Shown here: piece after piece, positions 6,561 through 15,338 of the stretch
Layout of the letters: each line of letters starts with the position of its first letter
Numbering within the stretch: the first letter of the stretch is position 1
Source: Deltaproteobacteria bacterium
Lineage (GTDB): Bacteria > Myxococcota_A > UBA9160 > UBA4427
Length of the DNA stretch: 64,000 nt
Reading direction: 5' to 3'
Assembly: GCA_029261855.1 (NCBI GenBank)
Contig: JAJDAN010000028.1
Location: 1 to 64,000, forward strand
The notes under the pieces: generated by a model
The model's database searches: none
What the model saw: only the letters and a program-made list of their open reading frames with translations
What the model was told of the DNA's origin: nothing
Translations under genes and position numbers: made by a program

Positions 6561-9542
6561 TTATGACTCAGGGTCACCGCCAGTCAACCGTTCTGCCGAC
6601 TCGGCGCCCAGCCCGATCTCGCTCAATATGATTGGTAGTTTTTCACCACAGTCCGCGCTGGGAACCACTTGCACCTCGACTCCCGGAGGCAGAGCGCGTC
6701 GCAGCTTCGAGAAGTAGCCGCGGTCGGTACGACCGTCGACGATCACGACGATGCCGCGGTCTTCTTCGGTGCGGATCAGCCGCCCGGTCATCTGCTTGAG
6801 GTGCAGCAGCATCTTCCCGAGCGAGAAGCGGTCGAATGCGTCGAGCCCCTGGTCCCGCAGGCGGTCCTCCCGCCGGCGACGCAGCTCGTTGGGGACGTCG
6901 AACGGCAGCTTCTCGATCACCACCGCCTGGAGCGCCGTCCCGGGAATGTCGAGTCCCTGCCAGAACGTGCGGGCCCCCAGCAAAACCGCGCCGCCCTTGG
7001 CCCGGGCGAAGCGGTCGACCAGCGCTCGCGGGTCGTCGCTCGCTCGGCGCGGAGTCAGGATCTCGATGCCTTCGCCGCGCAGCAGCTGCGACAGGCGCTC
7101 GGCAACCTGGCTCATCCGGCGCAGGCTGGTGAAGAGCCCGAGGGTCCGGCCGCCGAGCCGGCGCGCGAGCTGGGCGATGACGCGGGCGGTTTCTTCTACC
7201 AGGTCGTCCGCACCCTCGAGCGCCACCACACGCATGTGCTCGCGGTACGGGAAGGGGCTCTCTGCCGAAACCTTGCCCACGTCTCGGATGCGCTCTTCGA
7301 TCTCGAGCTCACCGAGCGCCGCGAAGGCGTCGCCCCCCACGAACAGGCTGGCGGACAGGATCGCCGCGGAATCGAGTCGCGACAGGAAGCCCTCGTGAAA
7401 CGGCTCGGCCGGCGAGACCGCGCGGATCGACAAGGTCCAACGATCGTAGGGCCGCTCGACGTCCTCGAATGCGGCGACCACGTCTTCCGATTCATCCTCG
7501 AACGCGACGCGCAGCGCATTCGCCGCGGCCCGCAGCTCCCCGGCCGTGCGTTCGGTTTCGCTCGGGGCGGAGGGCGGTGCCGCGCCCTCGTCGTCGGACG
7601 ACCCCTTGCTGCGTTGCTGGTCTTCCTCTTCCGCGGCGGCCGCGATCTCGAGCAGCCGGTCCCCGGTGCGTGCGGCCAGGTCTGCAGCGTCGGGGAAGAG
7701 ATCGCCCGCGGCGGCGGGCAGCTCGACCTCTCCGAAGTCGCCGGCGCGCTCGGAAAGAGACCTGCCCAGAGCCGTGAGATCCTGGCGAAGGTCGCGCCGC
7801 CAGCCCGCGGACGGAGGGTCGCTCCGCCCCGGCCGACCGCGACCGCCCATCTCTCCGCGCATGGACCCACGACTGCGGCGACCCCGCGGTCGCGGCGGCG
7901 GAAACAGCTCGTCGACCCGCTCGAGCAGTTCCTGGGGGCGCACGGTGGTGGCGTATACCTCGTCCGCCACACCGGCGAGTTCGTGTCCCTCGTCGATGAT
8001 GACGTCCTGGAACTTCGGATAGTCGGGAGGCCAGCGCAGCAGCAGATCGTGGTTGGCGACGATCAGATGCGCGCGTGCCAGAGCGGCGCGCCGGCGACCG
8101 AAGGGACACTCGCGCTGCCGCGCGCAGTCTTCCCGCGAGCATTGCTCGGCGCGGAACGCCACCGAGCGCCGCAGCATGTCGCGCAGGACCGGCTGGCGGA
8201 AGAAGAAGGCGCCGGGCAGGGTACCCACCTCGCCGTGGGGCCGCGTGCGCGCGCAGGCCAGCAGCACCGCGTAGGCGAGGCGATCCTCCGCTAGCAGGCT
8301 CTCGTCCGAGCCTTCGGCGAGCACGTCCTTCAAGCGGCGCTCGCACAGATAGTTGGCGCGACCCTTGATGGACAGGGCGCGGAGCTGCGGGTAGCCGAGG
8401 AAGCGCGCGGCGGCGGCGATGTCCTTGTGGAGCAGCTGGTCCTGCAACAGCTTCGTGCGGGTCGAGATCACCAGGGGCGGGCGCTTCGTGTCGCCTTCGG
8501 CAGGCGCCTTGCGCGACATCACGTAGGGAATCGCCGCGGCCAGGTAGGCGAACGACTTGCCCACGCCGGTACCGCCCTCGAGCAGCAGCGTCCCGCTGCC
8601 CGCCAGGTTGCGGACGAAGTGGCGCGCCAGCTCGATCTGCTCCTCGCGCACCCGGTAGCCCGGCAGGTAGCGACGTCCGCGCTCGACATCGGCGAGGGCG
8701 GCGACGATGGCCTCCTCGTCGAACGGGACGGGACTCTCTGCAGTCTCGCCCTCCTCGACCCCGATCTCGACAAAGTCGAAGGGATCGGCGACGGCCTCGC
8801 CCCCTTTCGTGGGTGCCGCGTCGAAGGCTTCGGTGGTGGGCGCCGCCAGCGCCTTTGCGAAGAGGCCCGGCGCACCCGACACCAGGGACGACCATCCGGA
8901 GCGCGGTGCAAAGCGCTCGAAGGCGCGACGCGCAACGCCGTAGCGCGCTTCGCCGTCCTGTGCGCCGCGAGCGACCCGCGACATCACGCGCAGCGTGTCG
9001 AGCGCGTCGTCGAGGGCGCGGTGTCTCTCTTCAGTCCCGAGCAACAGGCGCGTGAACGACTCGAGCCGCAGGTCCGGGGTGTCCGGGTGCGTGATCTGGA
9101 GAAGATCCTGGGTGTCGAGGTAGCGGCTGTCGGCCAGGCTCGAGTCGACGTACTTCGACAGGAAGTGACGTTCGAAGGCGGCGTTGTGCGCGATCAGGGT
9201 GCGACCCGCCAGGATGCCGGCCACCTCCCGCGCGACCTGCTCGATCCCCGGCGCGTCCTCGAGGTCGGCGTCCGTCAGCCCCGTGAGCCGCTGGACCACG
9301 AGCGGCACGAGGCCCCGCGGCCGGACCAGACCGTCGACCACTCGCAGCTCGGTGCTGCCCGGGTCGAGCAGCACCAGGCCGACCTCGACGATCTCGGCCT
9401 TGGCGTTCTCCGCCAGCCCGGTGGTCTCGAGGTCGACGACAGCAATCGGGCCCGTCGCGTCGAGAAACGGCGCGAGCGCACCCGGGTCGATCCCGAAGGC
9501 AGCCGCGTCGCTACGTCGTGAGCGCAGTGTCCCGCTGTTCAG
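6561..9542 (-). CDS. DinG-family DNA helicase with N-terminal DnaQ-like 3'-5' exonuclease
   Basis: The N-terminal exonuclease domain shows Exo I (VVDLETTGL), Exo II (AHNAAFERHF) and Exo III (HRALDDALDT), so the metal ligands are complete. The XPD/DinG helicase half has Walker A (GGTGVGKS), a Cys cluster (CSREDCARQRECPF) with an earlier Cys, suggesting an Fe-S domain, motif II DEGH, and motif VI (QMTGRLIRTEEDRG). Such proteins unwind DNA or DNA-RNA hybrids 5' to 3'. The first standard start (GTG at 9374) would delete the Exo I motif. No ATG, GTG or TTG lies upstream in frame before a stop, so I extend to a CTG at 9542, downstream of an AAGGGCGGGA stretch. CTG at 9527 is an alternative. The stop codon is secure; the start is not. 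Confidence 0.87.
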   Translation of the reverse strand: MNSGTLRSRRSDAAAFGIDPGALAPFLDATGPIAVVDLETTGLAENAKAEIVEVGLVLLDPGSTELRVVDGLVRPRGLVPLVVQRLTGLTDADLEDAPGIEQVAREVAGILAGRTLIAHNAAFERHFLSKYVDSSLADSRYLDTQDLLQITHPDTPDLRLESFTRLLLGTEERHRALDDALDTLRVMSRVARGAQDGEARYGVARRAFERFAPRSGWSSLVSGAPGLFAKALAAPTTEAFDAAPTKGGEAVADPFDFVEIGVEEGETAESPVPFDEEAIVAALADVERGRRYLPGYRVREEQIELARHFVRNLAGSGTLLLEGGTGVGKSFAYLAAAIPYVMSRKAPAEGDTKRPPLVISTRTKLLQDQLLHKDIAAAARFLGYPQLRALSIKGRANYLCERRLKDVLAEGSDESLLAEDRLAYAVLLACARTRPHGEVGTLPGAFFFRQPVLRDMLRRSVAFRAEQCSREDCARQRECPFGRRRAALARAHLIVANHDLLLRWPPDYPKFQDVIIDEGHELAGVADEVYATTVRPQELLERVDELFPPPRPRGRRSRGSMRGEMGGRGRPGRSDPPSAGWRRDLRQDLTALGRSLSERAGDFGEVELPAAAGDLFPDAADLAARTGDRLLEIAAAAEEEDQQRSKGSSDDEGAAPPSAPSETERTAGELRAAANALRVAFEDESEDVVAAFEDVERPYDRWTLSIRAVSPAEPFHEGFLSRLDSAAILSASLFVGGDAFAALGELEIEERIRDVGKVSAESPFPYREHMRVVALEGADDLVEETARVIAQLARRLGGRTLGLFTSLRRMSQVAERLSQLLRGEGIEILTPRRASDDPRALVDRFARAKGGAVLLGARTFWQGLDIPGTALQAVVIEKLPFDVPNELRRRREDRLRDQGLDAFDRFSLGKMLLHLKQMTGRLIRTEEDRGIVVIVDGRTDRGYFSKLRRALPPGVEVQVVPSADCGEKLPIILSEIGLGAESAERLTGGDPES

Positions 9543-9543
9543 G

Positions 9544-11208
9544 CTAGACGTAGATCCCGCCCTTGAACTCCCGGTCCTGCCGGATCATCACGTTGACCAG
9601 GGCGGGCTTGCCCGACGCGGCAGCGCGCTCGAGTGCAGGACGCAGATCTTCCGGGTGCTCGACGAGTTCGCCGTGGCCTCCGAGCGCCTCGACGACCTTG
9701 TCGTAGCGAGTCGGGTTGAGCAGCGTGCCGTCTAGCTTGTCCCAGCCGATCATCGCGCCCTGGGGTCGCATCATCTGACCCCACGCGGCGTCGTTGCCGA
9801 CCACGCCGATGATGGGCAGGCCGAAGCGAACGGCCGTGTCGAACTCGAAGCCGTTGAGGCCGAAGGACCCGTCGCCGTAGACGATCACCACGCGCTTGTC
9901 CGGATGCGCGAGCTGCGCCGCCAGAGCGAAGGGCATCCCCACACCGAGAGTTCCGAGCGGTCCGGGATCCATCCACGCGCCCTCGCGCTTCACCGGCAGG
10001 ATCTTCGCAGCGGTCGCGACGATGTCGCCGCCGTCGCCGATGACGATGGGATCCGTCAGCGTCTCGAGCCAGTCGCGAACCTCGCGGCACATGCGCTGGG
10101 GGTCGACGGGCGACTCGTCGCTGTCGAGCGCCGCCTGGACCTTGGCCTCGGCCTCGTTTTCGATCGCGCGAAGCTGGTCGCGCCAGGGAGAGAAGTCGAG
10201 CTTGACTCCCTGGTTCTTCATTTCCTGGGAGAGCAGCTCGAAGCTGCAGGCCAGGTTGCCGACGAGCGGGATGTCCGTCTGTCGGTTCATCCCCATCAGC
10301 ACCGCGTCCATGTCGAGCTGGATGATGGTCGCGTCCTTCGGGATCGAAGCCCCGAAGCGCATGCGGAAGTCGAGCAGGGTGCCGGCCAGCACGATGCAAT
10401 CGATCTGCTTCATGGCGTCGCGGCGGGAACGATTCAAGAACTCGGGCGAGTCCGGCGGGACCGTTCCGCGTCCCATGCCGTTCGTGTAGGTCGGCATGTG
10501 CGTCTCGGCGATGAACTCGTTCATCGCAGGTGAGGCGCGCGACCACTTCACGCTGGTACCCGCCATCAGCATCGGTCGTTCGGCGCGGGACAACGCCTCG
10601 ATGGCAGCGCGCACCTCGCGAATGTCGGGCGAGATACGCGGCGCCTCGGTGCGGATCTTCGGGACCGGCGCGCTCTCGCGAGGCACCTGGTTCATGAAGA
10701 TGTCCATCGGGATCTCGAGGAAGGCCGGTCCCGGCGTCCCCGACACCGCGTGTCGGATCGCCAGCTCGACGTATTCCGGGATGCGGTAGGTCTCGTAGCA
10801 GGCGTCGGCGTACTTCGTGATGGGACGCATCACACCGATGTGATCCATTTCCTGCAGACTGCCGCGCCGCAGGTTGTTGAACGGTCCTTGACCGCCGAAG
10901 ACCAGGATGGGCGAATTCGCCCGCCAGGCGTTGGCGACACCCGTGACCCCATCGGTGACGCCGGGGCCCGCGGTGATCGCGGCGACGCCGATCTTGCCCG
11001 GGTTGCAACGCGCCCAGGAGTCCGCGGCGTGAACGGCCGCCTGCTCGTGACGCACGTCGATGATGCGAATGCCCTCGTCCATGCAGCCTTCGTAGAGCGG
11101 CATGATGTGGCCACCCGCGAGGGTGAAGATGACTTCGACGCCGGCCTCTTTGAGGGCTCGCGCGGCCAGCTGACCGCCATGGGCTGTCGCTGTCTGGGAA
11201 TCGGACAT
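9544..11208 (-). CDS. ThDP-dependent enzyme, IlvG-like acetolactate synthase large-subunit family
   Basis: This 554-residue three-domain ThDP enzyme has the activating Glu55 (RHEQAAVHAAD). Its C-terminal ThDP/Mg motif starts with GDGSFG and ends with NDAAWGQ. Overall layout and phrases such as TLAGGHIMPLYEGC and GGHGELV recall the mycobacterial IlvG-type protein more than catabolic oxalyl-CoA decarboxylases. Acetolactate synthases condense two pyruvates, or pyruvate with 2-ketobutyrate, for branched-chain amino acids. No small regulatory subunit or other ilv gene is nearby, so 2-hydroxyacyl-CoA lyase or another ThDP activity remains possible. The helicase gene follows immediately. Confidence 0.75.
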   Translation of the reverse strand: MSDSQTATAHGGQLAARALKEAGVEVIFTLAGGHIMPLYEGCMDEGIRIIDVRHEQAAVHAADSWARCNPGKIGVAAITAGPGVTDGVTGVANAWRANSPILVFGGQGPFNNLRRGSLQEMDHIGVMRPITKYADACYETYRIPEYVELAIRHAVSGTPGPAFLEIPMDIFMNQVPRESAPVPKIRTEAPRISPDIREVRAAIEALSRAERPMLMAGTSVKWSRASPAMNEFIAETHMPTYTNGMGRGTVPPDSPEFLNRSRRDAMKQIDCIVLAGTLLDFRMRFGASIPKDATIIQLDMDAVLMGMNRQTDIPLVGNLACSFELLSQEMKNQGVKLDFSPWRDQLRAIENEAEAKVQAALDSDESPVDPQRMCREVRDWLETLTDPIVIGDGGDIVATAAKILPVKREGAWMDPGPLGTLGVGMPFALAAQLAHPDKRVVIVYGDGSFGLNGFEFDTAVRFGLPIIGVVGNDAAWGQMMRPQGAMIGWDKLDGTLLNPTRYDKVVEALGGHGELVEHPEDLRPALERAAASGKPALVNVMIRQDREFKGGIYV

Positions 11209-11249
11209 GATCGGGGGGCTCCAGTCGTGTGGGGACGCTTCACGGTATC

Positions 11250-11290
11250 AAAAAAGACAGGGCGGATCCGCTACGCGGATCCGCCCTGTC
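11250..11290 (-). terminator. Intrinsic terminator of the pal-like gene
   Basis: A perfect 16-bp stem (11256-11271 with 11275-11290) closes a 3-base loop. On the minus strand it is followed directly by six T residues (11255-11250). It lies 42 bases beyond the stop of the Pal-like lipoprotein gene and is the strongest terminator in the window. Confidence 0.95.
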
Positions 11291-11331
11291 GAGACTGCAT
11301 TGCTCTCGATTGCCCTCGGCGGGCAGCGGGA

Positions 11332-11862
11332 CTAGCGAACCTGGAAGTCCACCCGCCGGTTGTAGCGCCAGGCTTCCTCGCTGTGACCGGCGACGGCGGG
11401 CTTCGCCTCGCCGAACGACACCGTGCGCATCTGAGAAGCCGGTACACCGAGATTCTCGAGGTACTGCTTGACGGACATCGCGCGGCGCTCACCGAGCGCC
11501 AGGTTGTACTCCTCGGAGCCCCGCTCGTCGGTGTTGCCCTCGAGCCGAACCGCAGCGCCACTCGTGCGAAGCTGATCGCCGTTCGATCGCAGGACCGGGC
11601 GCGCATCGGCCCGGATGTTCGCCTTGTCGAAGTCGAAGTAGACCGTCTGCAAGTCGAGTACGACTGCCTCGACGATCTCGGTCTCGACTACTTCCACTAC
11701 TTCCACTTCTTCCTGGTCCGCCTGCTGGAACTCGCTTCCGGTGTCGGTCGTGTCCGCGTCTTCGGAAGTCGTCGTGCAGCCCGTCATTCCGCCAAAGGCG
11801 GCCAGGGCGACCACGGCGGCAATCGTTGCCAGCCGGGTCGAAAAACCAGTTCGTCGAGTCAT
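11332..11862 (-). CDS. pal: Pal-like OmpA-family peptidoglycan-associated lipoprotein
   Basis: This 176-residue protein has a signal peptide ending in a lipobox-like GMTGC, an acidic low-complexity linker rich in Glu and Val (about 45-68), and a C-terminal OmpA domain with VYFDFDKANIR and NTDERGSEEYNLALGERRA, the canonical peptidoglycan-binding signature. Pal anchors the outer membrane to the cell wall and works with Tol-TolB. The tol genes are not adjacent here. The start follows GAGGGGAACG. A strong terminator lies downstream, so it is probably a single-gene unit or the last gene of one. Confidence 0.88.
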   Translation of the reverse strand: MTRRTGFSTRLATIAAVVALAAFGGMTGCTTTSEDADTTDTGSEFQQADQEEVEVVEVVETEIVEAVVLDLQTVYFDFDKANIRADARPVLRSNGDQLRTSGAAVRLEGNTDERGSEEYNLALGERRAMSVKQYLENLGVPASQMRTVSFGEAKPAVAGHSEEAWRYNRRVDFQVR

Positions 11863-11891
11863 CGTTCCCCTCGGATATTTGAAAGCCCCAC

Positions 11892-11952
11892 CCCCGGGGC
11901 GCTAAGGCGCAAATGATCGGCGTTCCTTGGGGCTAACGCAAGCGCCCCGGGG
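11892..11952 (-). repeat. GC-rich inverted repeat downstream of asd
   Basis: Arms of 11 bp (11892-11902, CCCCGGGGCGC, and 11942-11952) flank a 39-base loop between the asd stop and the pal start. It could slow transcription after asd, but no T-run follows either arm, so an intrinsic terminator is not established. Confidence 0.35.
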
Positions 11953-11963
11953 AAGAACCGCTT

Positions 11964-13052
11964 TCAGGCCAGCCCCTGGTGGACCAGGATCTCCGCCGTG
12001 AGCACGGCCCCCTTGGCCGCGCCCATCTTCGTATTGTGCGAAAGCAGGACGAACTTCACACCGTTCTCGAGAACTGTGTCTTCCCGGACCCGCCCGATGC
12101 TGGTCGTCATGCCGTCGTTGAGCTGTCGATCGGCCTTCGGCTGCGGCCGGAATGGATCCTCGGTCACAGAAATCAGGGCCGGAGGACCGCTGGGCAGCGC
12201 CAGATCGCAGAAATCGGCCCCGAACGATCGGAAGCTGTCCTTGATCTCGTCGATGCTGCCCGGCTCGCCGAGCGCCACCGAAGCGCAGATCGTGTGCCCG
12301 TCCCGGACCTGGACGCGGTTGCAGTGGGCCGATACCACGATGTCGAGCGGAACGATCTCGTCCCCCTCGAGCCGGCCGAGGATCTTGGCCGTCTCGTCCT
12401 GCACCTTCTCCTCTTCCTTCGGGATGTAGGGGATCACGTTGTCGAGGATGTCGGTCCCCAGGACCCCGGGGCTGCGGCCCGCTCCGGAAAGAGCCTGCAT
12501 CGACGTGGCGATCACCTGCTTGACGCCGAAGCGCCGGGCCAGCGGCGCCAGCGCCATGGCGAGACCGGTGGTGGTGCAGTTCGGGATCGGAACCACGAAG
12601 CCCTTCCAGCCCCGATCCCGCTGCTGCCGCTTGACGATCGCCGAGTGCTCGATGTTCACCCCCGGGATCATGATGGGGACGTCGGGCTCGTAGCGGAAGG
12701 CGGAGGCCGTCGACACCACCGGGACGTGGGCAGCAAAGCGCGGCTCGAGCTCCTTGGCGGCGTCGCTCTCGACGGCGGTGAAGACCAGGTCGATGTCGGA
12801 CAGGTCGAGCTTCGCGGCGTCGACGACCGTCTGGTCGGCGAAGCGCGCGGGCAGCGGCTCCTCGCAGCCCCACTGAACCGAGCCACCGGGCGTGGAGATC
12901 GCGTCCGTGTAGCGCTTGCCCGCACTGCGGGGGCTCGCGGCCAACGTCGTCAGCTCGAACCAGGGATGGTCGGCGAGGGAGACGAGAAACTGTTGACCCG
13001 CAACCCCCGTAGCGCCGACGAGGGCCACGCGACGACGGCGATCCTCACTCAT
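11964..13052 (-). CDS. asd: Aspartate-semialdehyde dehydrogenase
   Basis: This 362-residue protein has an N-terminal NADP-binding loop (VGATGVAGQ), the catalytic Cys159 in PNCTTTG and the acid/base His243 in SAHCNRVQVRDGHT. These features fit the archaeal-type/LysY-like branch of the family. It reduces aspartyl-4-phosphate to aspartate semialdehyde, the branch point to lysine, diaminopimelate, threonine and methionine, in the cytoplasm. The start follows GGAGTGTCGCA. No other aspartate-pathway gene is next to it. Confidence 0.93.
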   Translation of the reverse strand: MSEDRRRRVALVGATGVAGQQFLVSLADHPWFELTTLAASPRSAGKRYTDAISTPGGSVQWGCEEPLPARFADQTVVDAAKLDLSDIDLVFTAVESDAAKELEPRFAAHVPVVSTASAFRYEPDVPIMIPGVNIEHSAIVKRQQRDRGWKGFVVPIPNCTTTGLAMALAPLARRFGVKQVIATSMQALSGAGRSPGVLGTDILDNVIPYIPKEEEKVQDETAKILGRLEGDEIVPLDIVVSAHCNRVQVRDGHTICASVALGEPGSIDEIKDSFRSFGADFCDLALPSGPPALISVTEDPFRPQPKADRQLNDGMTTSIGRVREDTVLENGVKFVLLSHNTKMGAAKGAVLTAEILVHQGLA

Positions 13053-13145
13053 TGCGACACTCCAGGTGCTTCGACCGGGGCCCGTGAATTCCCGCAGGGA
13101 CTCTCCCTGGAAAAGGGCCTCAACTCGGCTAAGCGACCGGCAGGT

Positions 13146-13805
13146 TTAGCGAATCGTGAGGGCTCCGACCATCAGATTCCGCAGCGCGCGGTCGTCCGGA
13201 TGACGTTCGAGAGCTTCCGCGAGCAGTCCGATGGCTGCCTCGGTCTGGCCTTCGACCAGCAGCAGGGACGCGGCGGCGGCGAACGGGGCCGGCGAAGACG
13301 GATCGACGACAATCGCTTCCCGGTAGTGGGCGATGGCAGCCTTCGGTTTGCCGGCGCTCGCCTCGGCGGCGCCGCGGGCGGCGAGCACCTCCGCCAGCCG
13401 TGCGTTCGCGCCCGGGCAGGCTTCGGCCCGGGCGCGCCGCGCCGCGTCCTCGGCTGCCGCTGGGGCGGAGCGTCCCAGCCGCGCCTGAGTGGCCAGGGCA
13501 AGCGCCGGGCAGGGATTCACCGGACCGGCTCCCAGGGTCTCGATGCGCGACACCGTGTCGAGCGCGGCCTCGGCCTCACTGTTCGCGACCTGCGCGGCCA
13601 GCAGTCCGTAGAGAGCGCGCGGATCCCGAGGCATCACTGCGAGGGCAAGCTGGTAGGCGGCCACCGCGGTCTCCGGGTCTCCGACGGCAAGGGCCGTCTC
13701 TCCTTCCTGCAGGTAGGGCAGGCCGGGATCGGGCGGCGGGCCAGCCGCGCAGGCCAGGGCCATCGGCAGCAGGGCCAGGAAACGAATCGGGGATCCAGGG
13801 TGCAC
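13146..13805 (-). CDS. TPR-repeat lipoprotein
   Basis: A GTG at 13805 gives a 219-residue protein with a short signal peptide and lipobox (MALAC) followed by Ala-rich tetratricopeptide-like repeats. Two units are clear: one near the N-terminus (around TAVAAYQLALAVMPRDPRAL) and one near the C-terminus (AIAHYREAIVVDPSSPAPF). TPRs are protein-binding helical hairpins, and the lipobox places the protein in the outer or inner membrane facing the periplasm. The frame stays open far upstream, but that part runs antisense to thiI and is not protein-like. Partners are unknown. Confidence 0.72.
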   Translation of the reverse strand: MHPGSPIRFLALLPMALACAAGPPPDPGLPYLQEGETALAVGDPETAVAAYQLALAVMPRDPRALYGLLAAQVANSEAEAALDTVSRIETLGAGPVNPCPALALATQARLGRSAPAAAEDAARRARAEACPGANARLAEVLAARGAAEASAGKPKAAIAHYREAIVVDPSSPAPFAAAASLLLVEGQTEAAIGLLAEALERHPDDRALRNLMVGALTIR

Positions 13806-13844
13806 GACCCCATGATGCCCCGGTCTCGCACTATCTTCCCGTTC

Positions 13845-15323
13845 ATGCCCCGCATCCTGGTCCGCTATAGCGGCGATCTCACCACGAAGGCGCGCGCCAC
13901 CCGGCAGCGCTTCGCCACGCGCCTCGCGCGAAACCTGAAGGACGCCCTGGGTGACCACCGCAAGGGCGCCGAGGTCATCCGCACCCGGGACCGGATCCTG
14001 ATCGAGCTGCCGCATGCCATCGATCCGACCCCGCTGACCCATGTGTACGGCGCCCAGACGATCTCGGTCGCAGAACGCCGGGAATGGCAGAGCCTGCAGG
14101 ACCTGGTCGACGCCGGGCGCGAGATCTTCGGCGAGGCCGTGCGCGGCAAGCGCTTCGCGGTGCGCGCGCGGCGAGTGGGTGACCGCGCGCAGATCGGGCT
14201 GGCGTCCAAGGACCTCGAGCGCGCGCTCGGCACCGAGCTCGGCCGCGAGGCCGCCGGTGTCGACCTCGACCACCCCGAGGTGACCGCGCACATCGAAGTG
14301 CTGCCCGGCGAGGCCTTCTTCTTCCGAGAGCGGCTTCCGGCACCCGGAGGCCTGCCGCTCGGCTGCGAGGGCAACGCAGTCGCGCTGATTTCCGGCGGCT
14401 TCGACTCGATGGTGGCGGCCTGGCTGATGCTCAAGCGCGGCATCCATCTCGACTACGTGTTCTGCAACCTCGGCGGCCGGGCCCACCAGCTCGAAGCGGT
14501 TCGGGTCATGAAGGTGCTCGCCCGCGACTGGTCGTTCGGCAGCCGTCCGCACCTGCACGCCATCGACTTCGATGCCGTCAGCCGGGAGCTGCAGGCGAAA
14601 GTCTCCCAGCGCTTCTGGCAGGTCAGCCTGAAGCGGCTCATGCTGCGGGCCGCCGAGCAGGTCGCGCGCGACCGGGATGCGGCGGCGATCGTCACCGGCG
14701 ACGCGGTCGGTCAGGTTTCGTCCCAGACCCTGCGCAACATGGCCACGATCTCCGAGGCCACCCAGCTGCCCATCCTGCGGCCCCTGGTCGGCTTCAACAA
14801 GGACGAGATCCTCGCCATCGCGCGCAGGATCGGAACCTACGATCTCTCGAAGAAGGTCGGCGAGTACTGCGCGATGGTGCCCAGCAAGCCCGCGACCGCA
14901 GCCAGCCTCGCGCACATCCAGCACGAAGAAGCCGACCTCGACGGGAGCATCCTCGAACGCGCCGTCGCCGAACGCAGCATCTTCGACCTGCGCGAACTCG
15001 ATCTCGAAGCCATGGAGGTGCCGGACCTCGAGGCCAACGACATCCCGCCGGGCGCCGCGATCCTCGACCTGCGGTCGAAGGCTGCCTATCTGCACTGGCA
15101 CTATCCCGACGCCCTGTTCATGGACTTCACCAGCGCGCTGCGCGCGTACCCGTCCATGCCCAAGGACCAACCCTACGTGGTGTACTGCGAGTTCGGCCTG
15201 AAGAGCGCCCACCTGGCAGAACTGATGCGACGGGAAGGTTTCGATTCGAGGCACTTCAAGCGCGGCCTTGGCGACGTGCTATCCCTCGCGAAGTCGAAGG
15301 GCATTGCGACGCCTGTTGCGTAG
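13845..15323 (+). CDS. thiI: tRNA 4-thiouridine synthase ThiI
   Basis: This 492-residue protein has the full-length ThiI order: ferredoxin-like/THUMP region (about 1-165), PP-loop ATPase with SGGFDSM, the VTGDAVGQVSSQTLRN segment, and a C-terminal rhodanese domain with VVYCEFGLKSAHLA supplying the active Cys. It adenylates U8 of tRNA and transfers sulfur to give s4U; in many bacteria it also delivers sulfur for thiazole synthesis. The ATG at 13845 is chosen because homologues begin just before the IL-RYSG-type strand; ATGs at 13812 and 13815 are less likely. It is divergent from the TPR lipoprotein gene. Confidence 0.93.
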   Translation: MPRILVRYSGDLTTKARATRQRFATRLARNLKDALGDHRKGAEVIRTRDRILIELPHAIDPTPLTHVYGAQTISVAERREWQSLQDLVDAGREIFGEAVRGKRFAVRARRVGDRAQIGLASKDLERALGTELGREAAGVDLDHPEVTAHIEVLPGEAFFFRERLPAPGGLPLGCEGNAVALISGGFDSMVAAWLMLKRGIHLDYVFCNLGGRAHQLEAVRVMKVLARDWSFGSRPHLHAIDFDAVSRELQAKVSQRFWQVSLKRLMLRAAEQVARDRDAAAIVTGDAVGQVSSQTLRNMATISEATQLPILRPLVGFNKDEILAIARRIGTYDLSKKVGEYCAMVPSKPATAASLAHIQHEEADLDGSILERAVAERSIFDLRELDLEAMEVPDLEANDIPPGAAILDLRSKAAYLHWHYPDALFMDFTSALRAYPSMPKDQPYVVYCEFGLKSAHLAELMRREGFDSRHFKRGLGDVLSLAKSKGIATPVA

Positions 15324-15338
15324 GCTGGGTTCGAGCCC

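Noticed and set aside
11979-13844. The long plus-strand frame that runs into thiI from 11979
   Set aside because: The part before 13845 is antisense to asd and to the TPR lipoprotein gene and is not protein-like; ThiI homology begins at 13845.
13806-15254. Upstream extension of the TPR lipoprotein frame
   Set aside because: It is antisense to thiI and would place the lipobox in the middle of the protein.
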